In this document: in pieces, positions 1 through 7,984 of the stretch
Layout: the number at the start of each line of letters is the position of its first letter
Position numbering within the stretch: the first letter of the stretch is position 1
Source: JBFWRK01 sp050248955
Lineage (GTDB): Bacteria; Actinomycetota; Acidimicrobiia; Acidimicrobiales; Ilumatobacteraceae
Reading direction: 5' to 3'
Assembly (NCBI GenBank): GCA_050248955.1
Contig: JBFWRK010000022.1
Coordinates: 1-64,000 of the forward strand
Length of the DNA: 64,000 nucleotides
The notes under the pieces: model-generated
Seen by the model: the letters and a program-made list of their open reading frames with translations, nothing else
The model's database searches: none
What the model was told of the DNA's origin: nothing
Program-made: the position numbers and the translations under genes

Positions 1-1
1 G

Positions 2-112
2 GTCAAGCGGGTCGGGTTCGGCTTCACGAGGTTCCGGAACTACCGGGTCCGCGTCCTGCTCTACGCCGGCCGACCCAACTGGGAGCTACTACCGGCGATC
101 ACTCCCCGTTGA
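2..112 (+). CDS. ISL3-type transposase, C-terminal end (cut by window edge)
   Basis: An open frame enters from the left edge and stops at 110-112. Its 36 visible residues read as a transposase tail, with short segments such as GFTRFRNYRVRVLLYAG and RPNWELL that I recognise from actinobacterial ISL3-type DDE transposases. There is no start codon inside the window, so only the C-terminus can be described; the catalytic DDE core would lie outside. The terminal repeat just downstream supports the family call. The rest of the element, and whether it is intact, cannot be judged. Confidence 0.68.
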   Translation, partial: VKRVGFGFTRFRNYRVRVLLYAGRPNWELLPAITPR

Positions 113-125
113 AATCCGAAGAGCC
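112..125. repeat. ISL3-type terminal inverted repeat (right end)
   Basis: Immediately after the transposase stop lies AAATCCGAAGAGCC, whose complement begins GGCTCTTCGG. GGCTCTTC-type ends are typical of ISL3-family elements. The partner repeat and the expected target duplication are off the window or not identified, so the boundary at about 125 is inferred. Confidence 0.55.
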
Positions 126-374
126 CGATATCCACCGCGATGCGGTGGACGGCGTCAGTCGCGAGCCACCCGGTATCGGACACGCGGCTATGTCCGTCGG
201 AGGCGCCTGGCTGGGCAAGTGCCGGCAGCGAAAGGTGGCACGCCTCTTCATGTCGAAAGCGGCGGCCTGACGAACTCACAGACGATACGTGCAGCTCATT
301 GCCACCGACGGCGAAAAGTGCGATGGTGAGCCGCGTCGGCTGGGGGCCGGACCTGTCCTGAGGAGGATGTACCG
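126..374. other. Gap beside the insertion sequence; 17-bp palindrome
   Basis: No convincing gene is seen. Positions 132-148 carry a perfect palindrome, CCACCGC-gat-GCGGTGG, that recurs exactly at 5628-5644. Short open frames on both strands here have arginine/serine-rich shadow-like composition. The end of the gap carries AGGAGG at 361-366, the ribosome binding site of the next gene. Confidence 0.5.
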
Positions 375-1004
375 ATGCTGCTGTTCTCGCGCACGATCAC
401 GTTGTCTGGGAGCCCACGTCGCGTGATGCCCTGGGCCTTGAGCATGACGGAGTACGTCAACGCCCACTCCGACCTCGACGTCTCGCTGTGGTCGTACAGC
501 TTCGGGCAGCCGATCGGCACCGTCGCCTGGAGCGCCGTCGTTGAGTCGCAGGCCGCGTTCGCCGCAGCCACCGCCGGTCTGCTGGCCGACGACGCCTACT
601 TCGACCTGCTCGAGCAGGCTGAGGATCTCGTCACCACGCCTGGTGTCGACCGTCTACGCCAGCTCGTCCACGGCCAGCCGACCGGACCGGCTCCGATGGG
701 TGCCGTCGCGAGCATCACGACTGCCACGGCGATGGTCGACCGCTTGGTCGACGCGGTCGGCTGGAGCGTCGAGATCGCCCAGCACATCACCGAGGTCACC
801 GGCGCACCGATCGCGGTGCTCACCAGTGCGTTCGGGCAGATGGGCGAGATCGCCTGGATCGGTGTGCAGCCGGACCTGGCGAGCGCGGAGGCCGTCGGTG
901 AGAAGCTGTCCGCTGATCCGGGCTACCTCGGTCGCATGCCGGCGACGAAGGATCTGTTCATCCAGGGTTCCGGCCAGGTCGCGCAGCTGACGCGCATCGC
1001 CTGA
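375..1004 (+). CDS. Hypothetical protein with two internal alpha/beta repeats
   Basis: I do not recognise a named family. The 209-residue protein has two similar halves: residues about 28-95 and 138-205 both carry a segment with FGQ, then a G(T/E)(V/I)AW strand, then a helix and a D-x-x-(Y/F) turn. This suggests an internally duplicated dimeric alpha/beta barrel, as in NIPSNAP- or ABM-like proteins. No signal peptide or membrane segment is obvious. The start is supported by a perfect AGGAGG eight bases upstream. It lies alone between an IS remnant and a convergent two-component system. Function unknown; the fold suggestion is inference. Confidence 0.65.
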   Translation: MLLFSRTITLSGSPRRVMPWALSMTEYVNAHSDLDVSLWSYSFGQPIGTVAWSAVVESQAAFAAATAGLLADDAYFDLLEQAEDLVTTPGVDRLRQLVHGQPTGPAPMGAVASITTATAMVDRLVDAVGWSVEIAQHITEVTGAPIAVLTSAFGQMGEIAWIGVQPDLASAEAVGEKLSADPGYLGRMPATKDLFIQGSGQVAQLTRIA

Positions 1005-1109
1005 GCCTCAACGATCGGCGAGCGAGCCGAGCACGCCGTTACCGGACCGGCGCTTCTACCGGCTCGTTGCTCGAGCGAAGTCGGGGTTGCTGCGACTGAG
1101 AACGTGGCG

Positions 1110-1783
1110 TTATGGATGGTTGCCTCGGCCGGGCTGGATGAGGCCTGATTCGTAGGCGTAGATGACGGCGTGGACGCGGTCGGCGAGGTTGAGCTTCATG
1201 AGGACGTGGGCGACGTGGGTCTTGGCGGTGGCGTCGCTGATGACGAGGTCGCTGGCGATCTGGGCGTTGGAGAGGCCGTGGGCGAGAAGGGTGAGCACTT
1301 CGAGCTCTCGTGGGGTGAGCGCGCCGAGTGCTGCGGCCGGCGGCGCCGGTTGGGGTGCGCGTCGTGCGAACTCGGCGACGACCTTGCGGGTGATGGACGG
1401 GGCGAGGAGGGCGTCGCCAGCGGCGACGATGCGGACGGCGGCGACGAGCTCTCCGGGGGTGCGTCTTTGAGCAGGAAGCCGCTCGCGCCGGCGTGGAGCG
1501 CCTCGTAGACATATTCGTCGAGGTCGAAGGTGCTGAGTACGAGGACCCGGGTGAGGTGGGGGTCGTCGTGGAGGAGTCGGCGGGTGGCCTCCAGCCCGTC
1601 GAGCTCGGGCATCCGGATGTCCATCAGGACGACGTCGGGGTGATGCTCATGGACGGCGGCGATGGCTTCGAGGCCGTCTCCGGCTTCGGCGACCACTTCG
1701 ATGCCGGTCTCAGATTCGAGGATGCGACGAAATCCGGCGCGGACGAGCTGCTGGTCGTCGGCGATGACGACGCGCAGTGTCAT
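1110..1783 (-). pseudogene. NarL/FixJ-type response regulator, frameshifted
   Basis: The receiver domain is complete: the acidic pair at residues 9-10, phospho-acceptor Asp55 in VLMDIRMPELDG, and a switch lysine near 105. Right after LLKDAPP the frame breaks. The LuxR-type helix-turn-helix, starting about LTPRELEVLTLLAHG and ending near residue 220, continues one base out of frame. The break maps to 1448-1459, beside a run of five G on the plus strand; one extra base would restore a normal protein. The start overlaps the stop of the histidine kinase gene as ATGA. It is either a genuine loss of the DNA-binding domain or a homopolymer sequencing error. The partner kinase looks intact. Confidence 0.8.
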
Positions 1784-3006
1784 CGCCAGTTCCCGTTCAA
1801 CGGCAGCAGGGCGCGCACAGCGAACCCGCCGTCGGCACTCCGACCGACGTCGAGCACTCCGCCGTAGAGCGAGACCCGTTCTCGCATCCCCACCAACCCG
1901 TGACCGGTGCCGTCGCCCATCGGCGCGCCTGGCCGACCGTCGTCTTGGATCTCGAGCTCCAGTGCGTGCGCCCCATAGCTGATGGTGACAGAAGCGTGGG
2001 CAATGCCAGCGTGCTTCAGGGTGTTGGTGAGTGCTTCCTGCACGATCCGGTAGGCGGCCAGATCGAGCCCAGGGGGCAGTGTCGTCGGTTGGCCCTCGAC
2101 CCGAACCTCGACCGGGAGGCCGGCCTCGCGCATCTGCTCACTGAGCACCGTCACCTGGGCGATGCCCGGCATCGGTGACAACACATGCTCGTCGTCGGCA
2201 CGGCGCAAGATGCCGAGCATGTGACGCAGCTCGACAAGCGCTTGACGCCCGGCGGTCTCGATCGAGCCCAACGCTTCCGCGGTGTCGACATCGTCCGCGT
2301 TGAGAGTGTGGAGCGCCGCTCCCGCCTGGATCACCATGACGCTGACGCTGTGGGCAACGACGTCGTGGAGTTCGCGGGCGATGCGAGCTCGCTCGTCGGC
2401 CACGGCGGCCCGAGCGTTCATGTCACGGTCCTGTTCCATCTGTACGGCGCGTTGTTCGAGGTGGGCGACTCGCTGCAGTCGTTCACCGAACAGGCGGCCC
2501 AACACCCAGAAGACGGCGACCGCGATCCAGAACCCGAAGTCGGTTTCGGCGTCGGTGAGACGATCGTGGAGAACCTCCGCCGCGAATCCCGCAGACAAGA
2601 TCGCCACCCCGGTCACGATCTGGCGGTGCTGATGGGCGTAGGCGCCGAATGAGAACACCGCGACGAGCACGGCGAGGAACACGCTGAATGGCCCGTCGCC
2701 CTGGCCGGAAGTGGTCGATGCGACCCCCACGGCCGCCGACCCGAACACCACGGCGAGTACGGCCACGGGGGCCTGGCGCCGCCAGACCAACGAGAGGGTC
2801 ACCAGCGCGACAACGACGCTCAGCACCACCCGCTGAGCAGGGCCCGCCGACGGCTCCATGGAGAACCACAACTCGAACTCGCCGACGACGCCCAACAGCC
2901 CAGCGCCGACCACATCGACGCCTCGGCTCGCCGCGATAACACGGAGATGCTGCCCCAGACCGGACGTCACCTCCGCACCGTAGCCAGCCGTTCCGGCGTA
3001 CGACAT
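1780..3006 (-). CDS. NarL-family sensor histidine kinase
   Basis: A 408-residue membrane kinase. The N-terminal half (about 30-175) holds five or so hydrophobic segments with no obvious extracellular sensor domain. It is followed by a short coiled segment and a HisKA_3 dimerisation domain, with the phospho-acceptor His214 in ARELHDVVAHSVSVM. The ATPase domain follows, with the N-box EALTNTLKHA near 310-320 and a GHGLVGMRERV G-box. This layout is typical of actinobacterial kinases that pair with LuxR-type regulators. It is translationally coupled (ATGA) to such a regulator, which is frameshifted here. The signal sensed cannot be read from sequence. Confidence 0.88.
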   Translation of the reverse strand: MSYAGTAGYGAEVTSGLGQHLRVIAASRGVDVVGAGLLGVVGEFELWFSMEPSAGPAQRVVLSVVVALVTLSLVWRRQAPVAVLAVVFGSAAVGVASTTSGQGDGPFSVFLAVLVAVFSFGAYAHQHRQIVTGVAILSAGFAAEVLHDRLTDAETDFGFWIAVAVFWVLGRLFGERLQRVAHLEQRAVQMEQDRDMNARAAVADERARIARELHDVVAHSVSVMVIQAGAALHTLNADDVDTAEALGSIETAGRQALVELRHMLGILRRADDEHVLSPMPGIAQVTVLSEQMREAGLPVEVRVEGQPTTLPPGLDLAAYRIVQEALTNTLKHAGIAHASVTISYGAHALELEIQDDGRPGAPMGDGTGHGLVGMRERVSLYGGVLDVGRSADGGFAVRALLPLNGNWR

Positions 3007-3189
3007 CGGTCTCCCGGGCGATTGTCACTCGATGTTGCTCAGCACAACTGATGACGACGCGGACCAGCCGTCGCCCGCACGGGCCAGCCGAAAGATCGCT
3101 CGCGGCGCCGACGGCGGCAGCGCCACCGCGGCTCACACTGGCCACACGACGGCCCCTGCCAGGGGCGAAGACGAAGAGGAGAACAGGCC

Positions 3190-4383
3190 ATGCCTGCCTC
3201 CAGGACAGACCGCTCCATCGACGGCCCGCGACGCCGATCACACCGATCACGGACCCGAACGAGGTCATCCCGCTTTGGCCCGCTCGCGTCCGGATCCCGG
3301 CTCGCGGCAGCAGCCGCCGTCGCCGCCATCGCGTTGGTCGTTACGCCGCCGGCGAGCGCCGCCGGGCGGGTCGTCCACCCCGGCGAGTCGATCCAGGCCG
3401 CGATCGACGCCGCCCGCCCGGGCGACACGATCAGAGTGGCACCCGGCACCTACCACGAGAGCATCACCATCGCCACCGACGGAATCACCGTGGTCGGCTC
3501 GGGACCCGACAAGACCCACCTCCGTCCCCCTGCCGAAGCGAACGACCCATGCGCCGCCGAGGGCTCCGGTGTGTGCATCTTCGGGCAGTTCGACGAGGAC
3601 TTCAACCTGATCCGGCCGGTCGACGGCGTCCGCCTCAGCAACTTGTCGGTGAGCGGGTTCGCCCGCGTCGATCAGACCGGAGAGCCCGTCGGTGTCGGCG
3701 TCTTCGTCCTCGGCGGCCGCGACACAACCATCGATCACGTTGTCACCGCGGACAATGGCGTGTTCGGGTTCACCAGCATTCTCTCCAGCGGGGATCGCTA
3801 CCGGAACGACACCGCCCACGACAACGGCTTCGCCGGCTTCCAGATCGCCGGTGAGCACGGCGCGGCCCCGGTCACCGCGGGTCGCGGCTACAGACTCCAA
3901 CACGTCGTCGCCTACGACAACCGCTTCGGCATCATCGTGCACGCCGCCTCGGGAGGCGTCATCGTCGGCGCCGACCTTCACGACAACTGCCTTGGAGCCA
4001 TGTTCTCCGGCCCCGACACATCCGATTGGGAGATGAAGCGCACGACAGCGCACAACAACAACCGCGTGTGCGACGCCCTTCCCGGCGGGGATCCAGCGAT
4101 CTCGGGCGCCGGTGTAGCGATCCTCGGTGCTGACCACATCACGATCCGCCTCAACACCCTGACCGCGAATCGTCCCGTGGCCGAGTCCGCCTTCGCCGGC
4201 GGGATCATCGTCGGCTCGACGCCCACGCCCAGCGGCGACCGACCGAGCAACAACATCACCGTCACCAAGAACGAGGCCGAAGACAACACGCCCGCCGACA
4301 TCGTCTGGGACGGCACCGGCACCGCCATCAGCTTCACGAGAAACGATTGCGACACCTCCACGCCCGGAGGGCTCTGTAGCTGA
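3190..4383 (+). CDS. Secreted right-handed parallel beta-helix protein
   Basis: This 397-residue protein starts with a basic stretch and a hydrophobic segment (about 38-56) ending ASA-A, a likely signal peptide. VHPGESIQAAIDAARPGDTI and APGTYHE follow, the characteristic opening of pectate-lyase/NosD-type beta-helix proteins. Repeated short turns rich in N, D and G (NGVFGF, NRFGIIV, NNNRVCD) run through the body and fit a solenoid. Such proteins bind or cleave polysaccharides, but no catalytic set can be assigned here. It stands alone after the divergent two-component system. The long basic N-terminus may mean the true start is internal. Confidence 0.8.
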   Translation: MPASRTDRSIDGPRRRSHRSRTRTRSSRFGPLASGSRLAAAAAVAAIALVVTPPASAAGRVVHPGESIQAAIDAARPGDTIRVAPGTYHESITIATDGITVVGSGPDKTHLRPPAEANDPCAAEGSGVCIFGQFDEDFNLIRPVDGVRLSNLSVSGFARVDQTGEPVGVGVFVLGGRDTTIDHVVTADNGVFGFTSILSSGDRYRNDTAHDNGFAGFQIAGEHGAAPVTAGRGYRLQHVVAYDNRFGIIVHAASGGVIVGADLHDNCLGAMFSGPDTSDWEMKRTTAHNNNRVCDALPGGDPAISGAGVAILGADHITIRLNTLTANRPVAESAFAGGIIVGSTPTPSGDRPSNNITVTKNEAEDNTPADIVWDGTGTAISFTRNDCDTSTPGGLCS

Positions 4384-4900
4384 GCACCCATCCGGCACGG
4401 TTCTGCCTGGGGAACTCGCCAGTTCCCCAGGCGAATCGCGCAGCCGGCGACAGCGTGCGCTTGCAGGCACTCCACATGCCCAGATCAGCCACCGCAGCCC
4501 CTCGGGACCCTCACCGGCTGGCCGCTGGAGCCGTCGACGCCTGAGACGTGCTGCTCGCCCTGGTCGAAGATTGCCACGAGGACCGAGGCCACGACCCGAA
4601 CGTCCGACCGAGAACAGCTGACCGACGACACGTTCGGCACGTACGACAACAACCACCCCGCTCCGCTGGCCCGATCTCGATCTTGCTCGGAATCCACCGG
4701 TTCGGTTCGGGCACGGGGCTGCCAACGACCGCCCGGAATCGGCTAGTTCCGTGCGCACCCGTTCTACGGCGCGTTCATGGCGGTCGGCTCCGACTCGCCG
4801 TGGCTGCCGGTCGAGGTCGACGCTCGCACCGCTGTCAACACCTGATTCTCGCCTTCCTGGATCGGATCAGCTGCGCCGCTCGGGGACGTGTCTGCGCCGG
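4384..4900. other. 517-bp gap, no gene seen; degenerate repeat copy
   Basis: No open frame here resembles a protein family. Positions 4684-4741 (starting TGCTCGGAATCCACCG and ending CGCCCGGAATCG) resemble 6704-6762 at both ends and in length, pointing to a diverged repeated sequence of about 58 bp. The remainder looks like decayed intergenic DNA. Confidence 0.45.
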
Positions 4901-5428
4901 TCACGGCCGGGGCGGGCGGGGCATGAACAGGTCGTCGATCCGGGCAGCGCCGGCGGCGAGGTCTGCCCAAGCGCCGGCGAACGAGAGTGCCACCAGGGCG
5001 CCGGTGGGGAGCTTCGCTGTGAGCTGCGTGCGCAGTCCGGCGTCGCCCGAGCCAACGAGGAGCAAGGCGAGATCCTCGACGCTGGGGTTGTGGCCGATGA
5101 GCATGGCGCAGCGGACCTTGCCATCCAGGCCGTGAAGCCGCGTCAGCAGGGTGTCGGCGTCCGTCAGATACAGCTCGTCGGCGACGTCGATGCACGCTCG
5201 TTTGGGCAGGGCGGGGCGAATTCCATCCAGGGTGTCCACGGTGCGCCGGGCCGAGGAGCACAGCACCACGTCCGGGCGGCGCTCGGCGCGGATGAGGTGG
5301 TCGCGCAGGCGTCGCAAGCTCTTCGCACCGCGGGGCGCCAGGGGCCGGTCGTGGTCAGCGAGCGACGGGTCGTCCCATGCGGACTTGGCATGGCGCACGA
5401 GCAGGAGATCACGGCGCATGTGCACCAT
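4901..5428 (-). CDS. SixA-type phosphohistidine phosphatase
   Basis: A histidine phosphatase superfamily member of about 175 residues. The active-site motif LLLVRHAKSAW sits at the N-terminus, with downstream RPLAPRG and the second catalytic histidine in MLIGHNPSVEDLALLL. Length and motif order match SixA proteins, which remove phosphate from histidine phosphotransfer domains or small phospho-substrates. I place the start at 5428 (MVHMRRDLL) because the longer frame to 5506 adds a basic, unconserved leader; 5419 is an alternative. It lies in the accessory left arm with no operon partner. Confidence 0.82.
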   Translation of the reverse strand: MVHMRRDLLLVRHAKSAWDDPSLADHDRPLAPRGAKSLRRLRDHLIRAERRPDVVLCSSARRTVDTLDGIRPALPKRACIDVADELYLTDADTLLTRLHGLDGKVRCAMLIGHNPSVEDLALLLVGSGDAGLRTQLTAKLPTGALVALSFAGAWADLAAGAARIDDLFMPRPPRP

Positions 5429-5903
5429 CGTCGCGCTGCGCGGCGTCCGGGTGCGGCCGCGAATGCCAACCCGGTGGCGGATCTGCCGACAAGCCGTCAA
5501 ACCCAACCGTGGGCTGAGCGACCATGCACTCGGCTACGTATGACGCGAGTACCCGCCCAGAATGGGTCCGACGCGAAGAACCACTCGATCTTCGATGAAT
5601 CCGGGACGCCTGGCGGTGCACTCATAACCACCGCGATGCGGTGGCTGGATTGGTTTGCTGCAGCCCGATATCGCTTGGCGACGGGGCGTCGATGCGCACA
5701 CCTCGACGCCCGGGCGCGGCCGGTCGAAACGTTTCGCTGGTCCGCGAAACGGTCGCATCGCAGCCGCTTGAGCCGGGCCCGGCTGGTGTCGGGGCGGGCC
5801 GGCGTCGCGCGGTTGCACCTCATCTGGGCCGGGAGCACAACGCCGGGGCCCGTCGGGCCGCCGAGCGAGGCATGCGGCCGACTGGCGCGCTCGGAGCGTT
5901 GGG
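5429..5903. other. 475-bp gap with palindrome, no gene seen
   Basis: The only landmark is the exact second copy of the 17-bp palindrome at 5628-5644, followed at 5662-5671 by GCCCGATATC, which also adjoins the first copy at 123-132 but in a different arrangement. Open frames on both strands have R/A/S-rich composition and no recognisable motif. Confidence 0.45.
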
Positions 5904-6269
5904 TCAGATTGTTCGGAACGGCAAGCGTCGCGAGCGGACTCGTCCCCGAGCGAACGTCACCACTGCTCCAGAAAGCAGTTCCGCCTCGACCGCCGGGAGG
6001 CCGATCACGAGCATCTCGGCGTGCTCGTCGACGCCCAGGTCATTGGCGTGGCGGAGCAGCACGAACGACGGCTCGGAACGCCCGTGACGAGCGAGCACGG
6101 CACTGAAGTCGCTGTCGCTCGACACGATGATTCGACCATCGTCCGGCGCCCGTTCGAGGATCTCTTCGTCAGAGGCGTCAGCGAGGCCGATCGCGTAGAC
6201 ATGAACAGCGTCGTGACCAGCCTCGTTCAATCGCAGCGCGACGCGAGGCGACAGGTTCGCGTCGATCAA
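5904..6269 (-). CDS. DUF5615 PIN-like toxin
   Basis: A 121-residue protein starting MIDANLSPRVALRLNEAGHDA, the hallmark opening of DUF5615 Mut7-C/PIN-like proteins. Acidic residues at D3 and in IIVSSDSDFSAVL are the likely metal ligands of a nuclease fold. The upstream partner is a DUF433 gene, and the two overlap by four bases (ATGA). DUF433-DUF5615 pairs are proposed toxin-antitoxin modules in which the PIN-like partner acts as an RNase toxin. The C-terminus is basic. Activity is inferred from family and context only. Confidence 0.85.
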   Translation of the reverse strand: MIDANLSPRVALRLNEAGHDAVHVYAIGLADASDEEILERAPDDGRIIVSSDSDFSAVLARHGRSEPSFVLLRHANDLGVDEHAEMLVIGLPAVEAELLSGAVVTFARGRVRSRRLPFRTI

Positions 6270-6526
6270 CAGTCTCGTGCGGCCGGAGTCGGCAGCTCTC
6301 GTTCGCTGACCGCGGCGGCGGCGTATTCGAGCGCGGCGTAGATGTCGTCCCGCTCGAGATACGGGTAATCGTCAAGAATCTCCTCGACCGTGCGCCCGGC
6401 GGCGAGCTGTCCAACGACCGCGCTCACCGTCACCCTCAGCCCACGAATGCACGGCAGCCCACCCATCTGGGCTGGATCCACGGTGATCCGCTCGAACGCC
6501 ACACCGTCATCGTACGACACCAGCAC
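6266..6526 (-). CDS. DUF433 antitoxin-like protein
   Basis: An 86-residue DUF433 protein. After a short leader it carries ITVDPAQMGGLPCIRGLRVTV, then VVGQLAAGRTVEEILDDYPYL and a helix ending DIYAALEYAA, the usual order of the family's helix-turn-helix-like fold. It probably binds DNA and neutralises the downstream DUF5615 protein, with which it overlaps by four bases. The annotated GTG at 6526 has little room for a ribosome site; the GTG at 6520 is better placed behind AGGAG and may be the true start. Confidence 0.84.
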   Translation of the reverse strand: MLVSYDDGVAFERITVDPAQMGGLPCIRGLRVTVSAVVGQLAAGRTVEEILDDYPYLERDDIYAALEYAAAAVSERELPTPAARDC

Positions 6527-6853
6527 TCCTCGCCGCCGCTACGGTCGCCGCCGGAATCGCTGTCGCCGCGCGGTAACTCGACTCCGGCCAAAACGACATC
6601 CTGCGCTGCGCGCCGCAGCCAGCGCTCCCGCGCGCCGGACCGGCGAGGGGATCATCCTCGAAGTGAAGTGCGCTCCGCGATCAGCGTCGGCTCCCATCCG
6701 CTGCTCGGGATCCACCGTTCCGGGTTGACCCGACGTCCTCGACGCGGCCGCCCGGAATCGCTCCTGAGCTGACCGGGTGTGCCGATGCCGGACAACGCGC
6801 CTTCGACCCGCTGCTATACGGGTGATCGGTAGACGCCGCGATTTTCTCCCTCG
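6527..6853. other. 327-bp gap, second degenerate repeat copy
   Basis: No gene is evident. Positions 6704-6762 are the counterpart of the degenerate repeat at 4684-4741; the two agree best at their ends (TGCTCGG(A/G)ATCCACCG and CGCCCGGAATCG). Confidence 0.45.
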
Positions 6854-7204
6854 TCACACCAGCCGGTATCGGAGTTGTACGACGCCGTTGATGAATCGGT
6901 GCTCATCGAGGAGCTCGAGGTCGGCGCGCATTTCGGTCGGCAGTGCGGGCTTGCGCCCACCGAGGACGACTGGCCAGACGAACAGTTGGAGCTCGTCGAC
7001 CAGTCCGGCCACGAGAGCCTGTGCTGCGAGGTTCGGGCCACCCACAAGGAGATCCCTACCGGTGGCGGCTTTCAGGTCGTGTACCGCACTGGGGTCGAAG
7101 TGACGCTCGAGCCGGGTGCTCGCCGAGATCGTCCAGCCTCTCTTGCGGAGCGCGTGAGCGTCCACATCATCCTCCTGTGTGAGCATGGAACAGGGCTCCC
7201 TCAA
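6854..7204 (-). pseudogene. Dihydrofolate-reductase-like (RibD C-terminal) protein, 3' fragment
   Basis: The frame carries the C-terminal half of a DHFR/RibD-like reductase: TRLERHFDPSAVHDLKAA, LLVGGPNLAAQALVAGLVDE, PVVLGGRKPALP and ELLDEHRFINGVVQLRYR. The first 20 or so residues do not look like the family. The matching N-terminus lies at 7304-7417 in the same orientation, and an estimated 55-60 residues of the middle are missing, replaced by a hairpin-rich insert. The fragment has an ATG and might be expressed, but without the nucleotide-binding N-terminus it should not be an active reductase. Confidence 0.8.
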
Positions 7205-7261
7205 GGGCTTGCTTGTCGTCGAAGACAGCAGCCTTGAGGGAGACCCACCCCGTTCGGTGGG
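7196..7261. repeat. Two adjacent hairpins inside the disrupted reductase gene
   Basis: CTCCCTCAAGG at 7196-7206 is matched by its exact complement at 7232-7242 (11-bp arms, 25-base loop). CCCACC at 7244-7249 pairs with GGTGGG at 7256-7261. They occupy the insert that separates the two reductase fragments and could be the scar of a small mobile element or a terminator-like structure. Confidence 0.6.
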
Positions 7262-7272
7262 ACCACACAGGT

Positions 7273-7306
7273 GGGGAGATTCAGTGAGCAGCTCCGGGGA
7301 GATTCA
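7273..7306. repeat. Direct repeat GGGGAGATTCA, two copies
   Basis: The 11-mer GGGGAGATTCA occurs at 7273-7283 and 7296-7306, 23 bases apart, exactly at the junction where the reductase N-terminal fragment ends. Short repeated motifs like this are found near the ends of some insertion sequences, but no transposase is nearby, so an IS scar is only a possibility. Confidence 0.5.
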
Positions 7307-7417
7307 CCTGAGCGTGATCAACACGTCGTCGTCCGGCGGAGCCCAGTCGAAGGCACCACGTTCGTCCTCGGTGCAGCCGTCGAGGGACATGTTCGACGCG
7401 TAGATCAGCCTCGCCAT
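7304..7417 (-). pseudogene. Dihydrofolate-reductase-like protein, 5' fragment
   Basis: A 37-codon frame begins MARLIYASNMSLDG and continues through ERGAFDWAPPDDDV before stopping. That is the conserved N-terminus of the actinobacterial DHFR/RibD-like reductase family whose C-terminus lies at 6854-7204 on the same strand. The stop codon falls in one copy of the GGGGAGATTCA repeat (its complement reads TGAATC), so the insert itself terminates the protein. Together the two pieces describe one gene broken by replacement of its middle. Confidence 0.78.
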
Positions 7418-7627
7418 TACCCACTCCTGAATCGCCTTTGCCAGTCCGGACGAACTCGTCGTTCAAGCGTAGGGCAGCGCGGAGCGGCTCGATGACCGTC
7501 CCAGACGCAAGGGGACGATACGCGAACGCGCTCGGTATCCGCCGTGTTGCGTGTGGGCAGTGGGCACGTTCGGGCGCCGGTAGCGACGGGTGCACCACTC
7601 GGTGTCGGCGGTCCGTCGCCAGAGCAG

Positions 7628-7984
7628 TCAGGGCTCGGCGTGTCGGACGAGTCGTTCGTCGAACGTTGCGACCGCTGCATGTCGTCCAGCGGCGACAGCC
7701 AGGACGCAACAGTCGGGCATTCTGCAGCCAGTCTCGACGCGGAGCTGTGCGAGCTGCATCGGATCGATCGAGGAGCGATCGACCTCGACACCTATCGCAA
7801 CAAGATCTGCCCAGACGGACTCGGCAATCCCACGGCGCACCGGAGCGACGAGCACCTCGGCGGCGGTAACCGGATGGACCAGCAGCGGCGGCGACGCGTC
7901 GGCCAGCAGTTCCACAGCATTGCCGTGGTGGACGTCATTGGGGTCCAGATACGCGATCAACACGCTGGCATCGACGACGATCAT
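7628..7984 (-). CDS. vapC: VapC-type PIN-domain toxin
   Basis: A 118-residue PIN-domain protein. The opening MIVVDASVLIAYLD supplies the first metal-binding Asp. Further acidic residues lie in TAAEVLVAP, RMPDCCVLAVA and TFDERL, the canonical PIN order. VapC toxins cleave tRNA or rRNA and are held inactive by VapB. I choose the start at 7984 rather than 7993 because it gives an ATGA overlap with the antitoxin stop and matches the usual N-terminus. It is the second toxin gene of the left arm. Confidence 0.9.
   Translation of the reverse strand: MIVVDASVLIAYLDPNDVHHGNAVELLADASPPLLVHPVTAAEVLVAPVRRGIAESVWADLVAIGVEVDRSSIDPMQLAQLRVETGCRMPDCCVLAVAAGRHAAVATFDERLVRHAEP

Noticed and set aside
3265..4758. 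497-codon minus-strand frame opposite the beta-helix gene
   Set aside because: Gly/Val/Asp-rich antisense of a solenoid protein, with no start context or motifs.
5497..5838. Short minus-strand frames in the 5.4-5.9 kb gap
   Set aside because: No family resemblance, composition like non-coding sequence, and no ribosome binding site.
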